Positions 1-13,300 of a DNA stretch of 64,000 bases are shown piece by piece. Source of the stretch: Amphimedon queenslandica (Eukaryota; Porifera; Demospongiae; Haplosclerida; Niphatidae). Position numbers and translations under genes: made by a program. The notes beneath the pieces were generated by a model. The model saw only the letters and a program-made list of their open reading frames with translations. It ran no database searches and was not told the DNA's origin. The stretch is taken from positions 84,523 to 148,522 of the forward strand of contig NW_003546299.1 of assembly GCF_000090795.2 (NCBI RefSeq), read 5' to 3'. Numbering within the stretch: the stretch's first letter is position 1; each line of letters begins with the position of its first letter.

Positions 1-2254
1 TAACGTACCAAATGTTTCTTCATATCTTACCCAGTTTGATAGTTTTAGAGTTCTTGAATTATTGACTGATACAGATGATCGTGAAAGAGTTGCTTTGAGT
101 AGGCACAGAATGACGCGTCTTTTGGCTCCACACACTCAAGAAAACCCAATCTTCTTTCATGCTACTGACAACAGCCCAACAGGATTTCAAAATGGCGTAA
201 ACCAAATGGTTGATGTGGGCTTTGAAATGTACATATACAGCTTTGGCAGTGGTTTTAATATGGAGAGTACAAGTAGTGACTATATAAAGCAGATTAAAGC
301 TAATATTGATTATGCTCATTCAAAAGGAATAGAAGTTGGAGGGTAAGCCAATACTTAATGCTACATTATACTTCACTAACTTCATGATTTTATTTAGGTA
401 TGATTTAATTTGTCTTGAGAAAGGACATGGTGGGTATGGAGGTAATGTTGGTGATCAGTGGGATGCTATTGACCCTTCTTCTCAAAAGCCAACTGCCAAT
501 GCATGCTTTGCATCAGGATGGTAAGTAATAGTTTTAAAATAATGTATTTGTTTTAAAAAATATAATACAATTGAACAATTTTGATATTATTGTCACACTA
601 CTGTACATGGGAATGATGACAGTGTGAGATCTGAGCATGCACAGTCACACCCATTATAGCCACGTCCAGTAAAAAATTGAAAATTGGTGGTACACGGTGA
701 TTTTTCCTGGTCTATTTGTAAAATCTCTAAATTTTGTTGCATTTTCTTATGCATATTGATGTCCTTATGCTGTGTGGAAAGTTTGAGGTAATTCTGACAT
801 CAAATTTTCAAGTTATGGCCATTTTAAGAAAATACCAAAATTTTTGAAAAATACCCAAGGCTATAGCCCATGGTTTTTTTCAAAAAATGGCTCCAAAATT
901 AATTTAAATTTTTATCACATTTTCTGATACATAATGATGTCCTTATGCTGTGTAGAAAGTTTGAGCTGATTCCGACTTCAATTTTTCAAGTTACGGCCAT
1001 TTTAAGAAAACACCAAAATTTTGAAAAATACCCAAGGCTATAGCCCATGGTTTTTTTTAAATGGCTCCAAAATTACCTTAAATTTTTATCACATTTTCTG
1101 ATACATATTGATGCACTTATGCTATGTAGAAAGTTTGAGGCAATTCTGACAAATATTTTTCGAGTTATATTAGCATATAAGCTAAGGCTATAGCCTCAGA
1201 TTTTTCAAAAATCAGCCCATGATTTTCTATGTCTGACTAACAGATGCATATACTGCATATACAAGAGTATAGTATTGTATTTTCATTAGGTATGACAAAA
1301 TAAGTGGAATTATGACTAATTTCATAAATCAGACTGGGCTCTCAATGGTCGAGACAGACGGGCCTTATGGAGGAGAAACGTGTGCTTCTACTACTCACGA
1401 CCACCACATTGGGAATGATGATTCCATCTACTGGCAAACCAGACTACAAGGAGAGCTATACAAGACGCTAAAGGACTCCAATGTATTCATCAACCAGCCG
1501 GATAATTTCTTCTATCAAGGAGGGAATAAAGTTGGCATGGGATACAATGAAAATCAGTATAGTTTACCAAGAAGACAAGATCTCCTTGTCAGTAGACAAG
1601 TATGGCATTCTATCTCATTGCTAGTAGTGTCACATAAATATGTAGGGAATGTATGATGATACATATCACTTCATCCCAACTCAAGGATGGATGTTTGTTC
1701 CTATTGTTGATTATCATGGTGGTGGTGCAGCAGCCATGTTTGAGCCCCTTGAGACTAACATCCTCGACTACGAATGGGCTTTTGCTCAGTATCTTGGATA
1801 TGGCGTGGCTGCTTGCTATCGTGGCAATGTCCTTTATGATGGCCCCAATTCTAAAGCAGTTGTGACAAAATGGGTCTCATTTTATAAGAAATATCGTGAT
1901 ATTCTCATCAGTGATATTGTTCATGTAAGAAGACCTGACATGCAAGGTATGATGTAATGTTATTATTGTAGCCCAAACTAGTTATATTCTGATGCAGATA
2001 TTGATGCTATACTCCATGTCAACCCATTTATTGATAATCGTGGTCTTGCTATGGTCTACAATCCAACTCTTTACACGCTGTCACGTAATCTTACGCTCCC
2101 TCTGTATTACACTGGATTGAAAACATCAGCAACGATTTATCAAGAAGGCCAAGAGCCAGGTCAAGCATATAATCTGGAGCAAGACTACTCTGTCTCTCTT
2201 TCGCTGAAAATGGAACCACAAACTATTACATGGTTTCTTATAAAAGCTACTTAG
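1..2254 (+). CDS. Glycoside-hydrolase-like (TIM-barrel) protein, 5' partial
   Basis: Five exons join in phase: 1-342 (open at the 5' end), 398-520, 1290-1599, 1646-1946 and 1998-2254, all with GT-AG introns, ending in TAG. The reading is continuous for about 440 residues. The first part has alternating strand/helix blocks typical of a (beta/alpha)8 barrel, including IYSFGSGFN, KGIEVGGYDL and VETDGPYGG. The last ~80 residues look like a C-terminal beta-sandwich, as in clan GH-D alpha-galactosidase-like enzymes. The acidic residues in VETDGPYGG (exon 3) are candidate catalytic residues; this is inference. I do not recognise a specific family, and the substrate is unknown. The start codon and any signal peptide lie outside the window. 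It is convergent with the sulfatase gene, whose stop is about 185 bp away. A second sugar-related enzyme next door is suggestive but not evidence of a pathway. Confidence 0.7.
660..1230. repeat. Satellite family A copies in intron 2 of the glycosidase-like gene
   Basis: The 769-bp intron holds about three diverged copies of the repeat that forms the large array at 11.5-13.2 kb. Diagnostic pieces are the core around TTATGCTGTGTAGAAAGTTTG and the block AAGGCTATAGCCCATGG. They lie in the same orientation as the big array. Confidence 0.85.
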
Positions 2255-2439
2255 CTGATTTGTAATAATTGTATTTTTGCTAGCTGCTTAATGAAAATGT
2301 TATTAATGTGCCTCTTTTTATTATTTGCTAGCCTCAGGCGCATGTACTTGTCTAAAATTTATTTAAAAAGTATTATTATTTATCAGCTAAGTTAGCTAAT
2401 GCAGCTAAGCAGTACATGCTTCAAAATTTAAAAAAATAA

Positions 2440-4632
2440 TTAAAGCAGAGTTATTTTTCTCAGGTTTCTGCAGCTAACACCAGAGCACTTGTACCATGTA
2501 TCTAGTATCTCCTAAATATTATTATCATCAAAGTCATTATTTTTAATGCTTTTTTTTACTTCGAATTTTTGCATCTGTTCTTTTGGGAGGCTACTGGCCA
2601 AGTTCACTTTCTCCCATGGGTCCTAAAATTAAACTGTAACAACATCAGACAATATATCAGTTATTTCACTTCATCTAGCTCAAAGTATTCTCTGAAATAT
2701 ATTTCGGATTGTTGCACTGGAAAATCATCTTTAAAATAAAAGATCAAATTATAGCAATAAATCTACTTAAACCTTTCAAATAAAATCTAGCGTATAAAAT
2801 ATCCTTGTTTCCATTGGCATTTTTTGGGTCAACGCTTCTAAGTGCTACCCAAGTATTGTTGTTGCAATCTAACAATTTTATTTATCATAATAACAATTTT
2901 GATACTAAATTCCTAACCATGAAGGAAACCAAGACCTGCAACATGTCCTTCACCATAATACTCCAACATAAAGTGATATTGGGCCTCCTATTTTACAGAA
3001 GTATGTATTCAATGATTATTCATGCATAAATACTTCTTGTTCTATTGGTGACATGAGAGCCGATTTGAGCGATATCCCATCCATATCATCAGGTATTTCC
3101 CCTCCTCCAAGATCAATAAAAGTCGGGGCCTGTTGCATTAAAAGTAATGTCCTGTTATACAATTAAAATTCATTATACCATATCAATGTTTAGTGCTAGA
3201 GCAGATGTTTTTTGGTTTTTAGGAATACCAGGGCCCATAGCTATGAATGGAACTCTAATATTCTCATCATAAGGCTGCCTTTTTTCTCCCTGTTAATGAC
3301 ACAAAACTGCTAAAATGTATTTCATTTATTATGATGCATACTTGCTGATTGTTTTCGCCAAGATGGTAGCCTATTAAACATCAATATTTACACACTTCTA
3401 ACAAAGCATAATAAGGTACATACCATGATCACTATTGTAGAAAATATAAGTATTATCCATCACTCCAGCATTCTATTGACAAGAATATTCAAAGACTAAA
3501 TAAGCACTATTAATCACCTTTAGCTCATTCACTATTGCTTCTACTAAGTCGTCAACTGAGACAAGTGTTCTTATCCTGTCCCGATAGAGTTCATCAACAA
3601 CCTGTGTTGTCTCTGGTGTCAGTGGTGGAGTACCTGTGTTAAGTCTTTGCAATGATTGTACAGTGAATACAAACATAGTTACCATTTGTAATGATCCAGT
3701 GTTTATCAGGAGCGGCAAAACCATAAGAAGGAGTCCTTGGAGCAACTTTGTCACTGAACATATTAGCATATTGAGGAGCTGGTGTAGCTGGGCGATGTGG
3801 AGCAGGTGTTGCTACATACATAAAGAATGGTTTGTCAGCACTCTTCTTTATAAAATCAACAGCTTCATCACGGACTCTATCAGTAAAATAATCCTCAGTA
3901 TAATTGCTTCCGTGCTTTTCTGATTGGCCTTGATTGGACACTTCATAATTATAAAACTTACTAAAAAATAATAACTGCATCTGTATCAAAGTATATAATA
4001 CTCTACCTGTTGCCAACAAGGGTATACCATCGGTCCCAGCCTGGTGGAATGTGCTCAACAGTGATTCCAGAACTACCTTGTGCATAGTTATTTAAATATT
4101 TACCTACAATAGACGTATAGATCAACATGTGTTCATTTTTACTGTGCAAACCAAAAAATCCAGTTGTATATCCAGCTTTAGACATGTATGGTCCCATTGT
4201 CTTGTGTTCATTCAAGTCTCTCCAAGATTGAGCATCACACCCACTCCCAACACCATTCTCATAGGTTCGATGGTTATGCACGTACTTACCAGTTAGAATA
4301 GATGACCTTCATTAATATGTATAAGCACTTAATTGCATATATAATTGCATACCTTGATGGGCAGCATACTGGTGTAGTAACATAAGCATTCTCAAACATA
4401 ATCCCTTGCTCAATAACGAGTGAGCGAAGCTTAGGCTGCACATCAAGTGATCCAAGCCTGATATCTTGATCATCAGTTAAAATATAAACTAAAGAATAAG
4501 ACATAGTATAAATATGAGGAATTGTATGCACTGACCTATGTTTGGTTTTCCATGTGCATATATAAAGGCAGATACAAGCAGCAAAAGAGCAGTGAATGAA
4601 AAGGTCATATTGAATCCTTGGGTGTGGCTCAT
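2440..4632 (-). CDS. GNS: N-acetylglucosamine-6-sulfatase (lysosomal heparan/keratan sulfatase)
   Basis: Fifteen exons splice in phase to about 507 residues (human GNS is 552): 4632-4536, 4488-4353, 4306-4152, 4103-4007, 3960-3683, 3633-3518, 3472-3424, 3370-3342, 3289-3179, 3129-3034, 2987-2918, 2868-2773, 2728-2670, 2622-2560 and 2511-2440. An N-terminal hydrophobic signal peptide is followed by ILTDDQD (metal-binding Asp pair) and VCCPSRSSILTGKY, the sulfatase signature whose first Cys becomes formylglycine. ATPAPHRP, SVDDLVE, SDHGYHLG and a C-terminal CSGVSC pair match GNS order. Known role of the family: removal of 6-sulfate from GlcNAc in heparan and keratan sulfate in the lysosome. An in-frame ATG at 4608 would place the signal peptide at the very N terminus and is an equally good start. 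The splice between CCPSR and SSILTG falls inside the signature. Confidence 0.93.
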
Positions 4633-4701
4633 TAAAAGAATTCAATTAATATTTGGGTGTGGCTCGGCTAAAATCTCGCCCATTGCTTGTCAGCTTGTGA
4701 A
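4633..4701. promoter_or_regulatory. Shared bidirectional promoter, sulfatase / ER thioredoxin-fold gene
   Basis: Only 69 bp separate the two divergent start codons (93 bp if the sulfatase starts at 4608). Both transcription starts must therefore lie within or very near this segment. No TATA box is evident. Confidence 0.55.
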
Positions 4702-6155
4702 ATGTTCAGCTTTGCCCTTATTCTTTTTCTCTCGCTTTTTCTAACTCAGTCATGTGCTGCAGACGAGCTTACTGTCTCCTATTGCAAAGACACGGCAGGT
4801 AGATCATAATATGAAACTGATTGCAAAAGATTATTTGCTCTTTATAGTTGGAGAATGGCGGAATGTTGCCAGAGAGATGTTTTCCATGACAAGAGTGGGA
4901 ATGGCTGAAGTGAGGAATTATTATCATTATAATTAAAAAATTGAGAAATTCTATTTAGCTGTATTGCGATAATGTTTTGCGAAACGATATTGTCTTAGCG
5001 ACATTTGTCAATGGTCATTATGAACAGCATGTGAAATCACAAGGGGATAACATACACACATACCTAGCCAACATCTTAAGGTAAAAACTATTAGTCTATT
5101 ACCAAGAGTGTATAATAAGAATACTAGGAAAGTGAGTAGTGCTGCTATTATCACAGTGAGTGAAGAAAGTGAACTGCAAGAGCATCTAAAAAAGGACCAA
5201 GATGCTTTTGTAGCATACATAAAAGGACAAGATTCAATAGGTTTCATCTGGCATTACCCATACAGTATTAAGTGCTTTTTCCAAACAGACCATCAATCCT
5301 TTCAGCAAGCAGCATTATCAGTGGAAGTTCCTAGTAATTTGCAAATAATCATCACGCATAGTCCTGTACTGCTTAAGAAGGACATTAAGAAGAAGATCCA
5401 TGTGTGGTATGTAAAACATGACAAGTGGATTGAACTGGATATCCCAGTTGTTGGTGATGATGTCACCGCAGATGAAGCTCGTTACAAATTTACAACGCAT
5501 ATCAGGAACTTAAAGTACCCAACAATAGTAAGTATTAAAATTATACGTGGCAGCTAAAGTTTAATGTTCTATTTTTTAGTTCACTTATACTGGAGATGAC
5601 TATGTTGACACATATAAAAACTCTTTGTTAGATTATGTGCTGGTACTGCACAATACTAAACAACAGACTGAAGTCACTCAAAAAATAGTTGAGCCATTGT
5701 CAAGAGAGTTCCAACTCCACTTTGCTTTCATACTAATAGATTGGTAAGATAAAAGATGAGTGTTTAAAGTTGTTGAATTATTTATTCTTTAGTGAAAAAT
5801 ACCCAGTCATGCTGGATAGATACAAAGCTGAAAACAAAACACTTCCTTTACTTATATCACTAAAAAATGGGCAGGTACTTTAAAATTATGAACATTTTCT
5901 GTATTTTATTGCTTGCATTAAAGAGTACTGGGATTCACATTGATAAAGAAAAGGTACCATACAATGATATCGAAGCTCTTGTTGAAGTATTGACAATGAT
6001 AAAAGCTGAAGTTCAAGAGATATTAACAGTTGGTGAGTTTGAGTATTTTTAATGCTGACTTTCATACTATTAATAACTTAGATCCTGCTTACATGGCTAC
6101 TGTGAACACGAGTAATAGTTCACAAGATGAAGAACACAGACACACTGAGCTCTAA
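4702..6155 (+). CDS. ER-resident PDI/thioredoxin-fold protein without CxxC, C-terminal HTEL
   Basis: Eight exons join in phase to 382 residues: 4702-4798, 4830-4909, 4959-5080, 5107-5527, 5580-5743, 5793-5874, 5924-6032 and 6082-6155. The start MFSFALILFLSLF is a clear signal peptide. The C terminus is HTEL, a KDEL-like ER retrieval signal. The body has the spacing of tandem thioredoxin-like domains of the PDI b/b' type, such as TFVNGHYEQH, LQEHLKKDQDAFVAYIKG and LPLLISLKNGQ. No CxxC active site appears, so it is probably a redox-inactive chaperone or scaffold, comparable in logic to ERp27 or calsequestrin; that is inference. It is divergent from the sulfatase and convergent with the CSK-like gene, 156 bp away. 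Confidence 0.85.
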
Positions 6156-6311
6156 TGATTATAATTATAATGGACACAAGCTTATTAAAAAAGACACATC
6201 AATAACTATTTTTGAAATAATGATAAATATTTGAGTGTGCAAAAATGAAGAATAAAAAAAAACAAGCACAAACACCATCAAGATGAAGTGATCCCAATCC
6301 TTAGACACAGT

Positions 6312-8758
<2,447 letters not shown>

Positions 8759-10227
8759 GACAGATGACAAATATATACAAGTAGTAAGAGAGTGTCACTG
8801 AGAGAGGCAGGGAGAGAATATAAAGAGTCAACAGCTAGCAGGAAGTAGGATAATAGTGAAACTCAAAGCTCTCTCAAAAATTTATTAAAGTCGGCATGCA
8901 TTGTTGACAAATTGTCACAGCCTGTTAGCTATACAGTATGAGACATTAGATGAGTAAACATTAGATGTTATTTTAATCAAGTCCTGCCCATGTATACATA
9001 TTTACTCCCACATAAGGACATCTGCAAGCATGTATGGCTATAGAATACATTGAAAGTTGAAACTGAATCTTTCAATGCATTTTTAATGACAACCTGCTTG
9101 TAAAGCAGAAGATCCAGATGCTAAATACACCTATACTCTTGACACAACAATTTTTTTAAACAGCATTATGCTGTTTACCGATGCAGTCAACTAAGGAGTA
9201 ACTAAGGTGTCTTATAAGTTTTGCATTTGGTTACGTAGCGTAGATAGATAGTGGGTTTGTTTAATATCATTATGTTAACTGCAAAAATAACAATTTACTA
9301 TCGACAACCTCCTGATTACTTGTATAAATATATATATACACTGATTCTGTCTAAAAAGTTGAAGCTAATATCAGTCATAAAATTTGAATTTTAATAAAAT
9401 ATTAATTTTGACAAGAATTTTGTTCATGCCTTCAAGTGTAATTACACCTAAGAGCATCAGCAAGATGTATAATAATAATGATTATTATTTTTAAAAAGCC
9501 GGAGTAGGCGAAGAGCTAGAATAGATTTTGTGGTAGGGCAGGAATATTCTAGTGGCCGCATGCATAGATATAGAGTACTTGCTCCGCTATTATCATTTAT
9601 TTTATGGTGCATGTATGAATGGATGTTCCCATCCTATCACCAAACTCCATGCCTATGTCACTAACGGTGTGACTTGGTTTCAGGCATAGAGGATAGCAAT
9701 AAGGTGAGGAAGCCTTCTGACCGACCTCTACCTACCACATAGCACTCTATTGAGTGATTGCGTGGTCGCTAGATAGAGGAGTCATCAGGCCAAGAAATGA
9801 TGGTAGCAGATGGTGATAGAGAACGGTTGCAACCTTAAGAGGTCACAGGGGGTTCGAAGTAAGCGAATATTATTTGTATGATTCAGCAGGACGAGGACGA
9901 AGTAAGCGTTGAAATCGACGAGACGGTCGATTTCTGATGGTTAACTCGCACCAGAGAGTCATCTCTTGTTGAGTCAACCTGTGATCCTCAGCTATCTAAC
10001 TGCGAATGACTTCCAAGGGCATTCTGAGCCCTTTTATACCAACAGAGACCAATACAGATATAGATAGTAACACCTCGTCATATTAAAGCTATAAATGGTA
10101 ACATTACATCATAATAAAGTTATAAATAGTAACATTACATCATGATGACAGAACATAATGACATTTACTACTAAAACAAACTGAGCAAGCAGTTTTAAAA
10201 ATAGGCATATAGTATAGCAGGATTACA

Positions 10228-10275
<48 letters not shown>

Positions 10276-10340
10276 GAATATATTAATATTTCAGCATAAT
10301 AATAGCATAAATATGTCAGCATAATAGTGGCAAATTGTTC
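8759..10340. other. Intergenic region, no convincing gene
   Basis: This 1.6-kb gap lies between the CSK-like start and the chitin synthase stop. It has no long ORF with coding character. About 9620-10030 is noticeably richer in G+C than its surroundings and lacks the common satellite. A (CA)n tract follows at 10229-10274. Two near-repeats of the phrase around AGTAACATTACATCAT occur at 10085-10145. Confidence 0.6.
10229..10274. repeat. (CA)n microsatellite
   Basis: An uninterrupted run of 23 CA dinucleotides, just downstream of the chitin synthase stop codon. Confidence 0.98.
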
Positions 10341-13300
10341 TTAAACAGCGCTTCTAGTATGAAAAGCGGACTGAGTAGCAGTGTGATCCACAGGCAAGAA
10401 TTGATTGAGCCTAGCAATGTAGTGAGAGAGTGTCACTACTCTGTGGACAATCATTCCTAGAAACTGGATTGATATCAGGATCCCATACACAGCGAGAAAG
10501 AGTAGACCAAGGAAATTAGCACTGAGACCAAGATCAGTGAGCTCACTGAATGTGAATATTGAGATTAGTATGAGCCACATGAGGTTAATGAGAAACATTG
10601 CAATCAAAGTATAATTGCGTAGATACTTCAAGTCGCTTCGAAGCTGACTGGCTTGAGTGAGGTGATCCGGTATTGGCCTGAGTGTAGTTGCGACCATTTC
10701 ATTCCAAAACTCAAGCTCATCATCATCTAGAGGCTTGTTAGGGTGATCATTAGTTAGCTCTAATATTTGTCTGGCTTTAGACATCTTTTCCTCATCTAGA
10801 GAAGGAAGAATATAAACAATGACAAGGTTCCAATATGGTAGCTCACCTTCATCTTTCATTCTAAGCCTTTGTATTCCTTCCATGAATCGTTTGACATGAG
10901 CTATAAAAATAACAAATATAAAACATAGCAATGCATATAAACAGTACAGACCTCTCTTCTTCACACCAATATCATTTTTCAGCTCATTCTCTGTTATATG
11001 AGCAAGGTTTTCCACATCACCTTCTCCATAATATCCAGCAGCATGAAACTTCTGGACATAGTCGTCTTCTGGAGAGTCCATTTTTAAGTACATGATCCAT
11101 TCTTCAACAGATTTCTATGCAATACATTTTATTATTCATTTAAGTAGCATATAAGGTCATTGTGTTTACTGGTATTGTTGGTTCAAGATGAGATATTGGA
11201 AGTTTCTTAATAGCTTTGTCCAAATGATGTATATATCCAATAGGGCGAACCCCAATGCTTTCCAAATCCTATTCATAGCTGTTAAAATAATTCATTATTA
11301 TTACATAACACACCTTTATTGACATTTTTGCAACACACCACTCTTCCGTGAATCCTTCTTTTGCAAATTTGTCATAAAATATCTGCAAATTATTTTTGTG
11401 TCATATATGCACATGTATACACTATACAGCTATCATTATTAATACAGTTATAAGACAATTTAAAATATGCCATTAAAAAATACCTATCCTTTTAACACCC
11501 CAAACTTTTATTATATTTTCTCATACATATCGATGCCCTTATGCTATGTAGAAGTTTGAGCTGTTTCCGACAAATATTTTTTGAGTTATGGGCAGTTTTT
11601 AAAAAGTGCCAAATTTTGAAAATTACCTAAGGCTATAGCCCATGGTTTTTTCCAAAAATGGCTCCAAAATCACCCCAAATTTTTATTACATTTTTGATAC
11701 ATATTGATGTCCTTATGCTATGTAAAAAGTTTGAGCTGTTTCCGACAATTATTTTTCGAGTTATGACCATTTTTTAAAACGAGCCAATTTTTCAAAAATA
11801 CCCAAGGCTATAGCCCATGGTTTTTCCCAAAAATGGCTCCAAAAACACCCCAAATTTTTATTACATTTTAAAATACATATTGATGTCCTTATGCTATGTA
11901 GAAAGTTTGAGCTGATTCTGACTTTAAATTTTTGAGTTACGGCCATTTACAAAAATGAGCCAATTTTTTAAAATTACCCAAGGCTACAGCCCATGGTTTT
12001 TTCCAAAAAATGGCTCCAAAAACACCTCAAATTTTTATTACATTTAAAAATACATATTGATGTCTTTATGCTATGTAAAAAGTTTGAGCTGTTTCCGACA
12101 AATATTTTTTGAGTTATGAGCAGTTTTTAAAAAGTGCCAAATTTTGAAAATTACTTAAGGCTATAGCCCATGGTTTTTTTCCAAAAAATGGCTCCAAAAA
12201 CACCTCAAATTTTTATTACATTTTTGATACATATTGATGTCCTTATGCTATGTAAAAAGTTTGAGCTGTTTCCGACAATTATTTTTCGAGTTATGACCAT
12301 TTTTTAAAACGAGCCAATTTTTCAAAAATACCCAAGGCTATAGCCCATGGTTTTTCCCAAAAATGGCTCCAAAAACACCCCAAATTTTTATTACATTTTT
12401 TGATACATTTTGATGTACTAATGCTGTGTAGAAAGTTTGAGCTGATTCTGACAAATATTTTTCAAGTTATGAGCATTTTTAAAAACGAGCCAATTTTTTA
12501 AAAATACCCAAGGCTATAGCCCATGGTTTTTTCCAAAAAATGGCTCCGAAAACATCCTAAATTTTTATTACATTTTTTGATACATATTGATGTCCTTATG
12601 CTATGTAAAAAGTTTGAGCTGTTTCCAACAAATATTTTTAAAGTTACGAGCAGTTTTTAAAAAGTGCCAAATTTTGAAAATTACCTAAGGCTATAATAGC
12701 CCATGGTTTTTTCCCAAAAATGGCTCCAAAAACACCCCAAATTTTTATTACATTTTTTGATACATTTTGATGTACTAATGCTGTGTAGAAAGTTTGAGCT
12801 TATTCTGACAAATATTTTTCGAGTTATGAGCATTTTTAAAAACAAGCCAATTTTTCAAAAATGCCCAAGGCTATAGCCCATGCTTTTTTCCAAAAAATGG
12901 CTCCAAAAACACCCCAAATTTTTATTACATTTTTTGATAAATTTTGATGTACTAATGCCGTGTAGAAAGTTAGAGCTGATTCCGACAAATATTTTTCGAG
13001 TTATGAGCAGTTTTTTTTAAAGTGCCAAATTTTGAAAAATACCCAAGGCTATAGCCCATGCTTTTTTCCAAAAAATGGCTCTGAAAACACCCCAAATTTT
13101 TATTACATTTTTTGATACATATTGATGTACTCATGTTATGTAGAAAGTTAAAGCCAATTCTGACTTCAATTTTTGAGCTATTATTTAAATGTGCCAAAAT
13201 AATAAGTTTTACTTACCAAACTATCATTTTTTTCCAACCATTTTTCAAGCCAAAAGTATTTCTTTTGTGGCAAATCATGATCAGGTTCTACAGAAACTAA

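Noticed and set aside
3636-3923. 95-residue + strand ORF across the sulfatase gene
   Set aside because: Antisense to sulfatase exons whose frame and splice phase are well supported on the minus strand.
4286-4645. 119-residue uninterrupted minus ORF as the sulfatase N terminus
   Set aside because: It reads through two introns. Splicing at 4536/4488 and 4353/4306 restores the signal peptide and the CCPSRSSILTG signature.
11761-13300. Several 60-75-residue ORFs with a recurring NFLHSIRTSICI..KCNKNLG motif, also at 29057 and 63131
   Set aside because: They are translations of satellite family A/B monomers on both strands. Their similarity reflects the DNA repeat, not a protein family.
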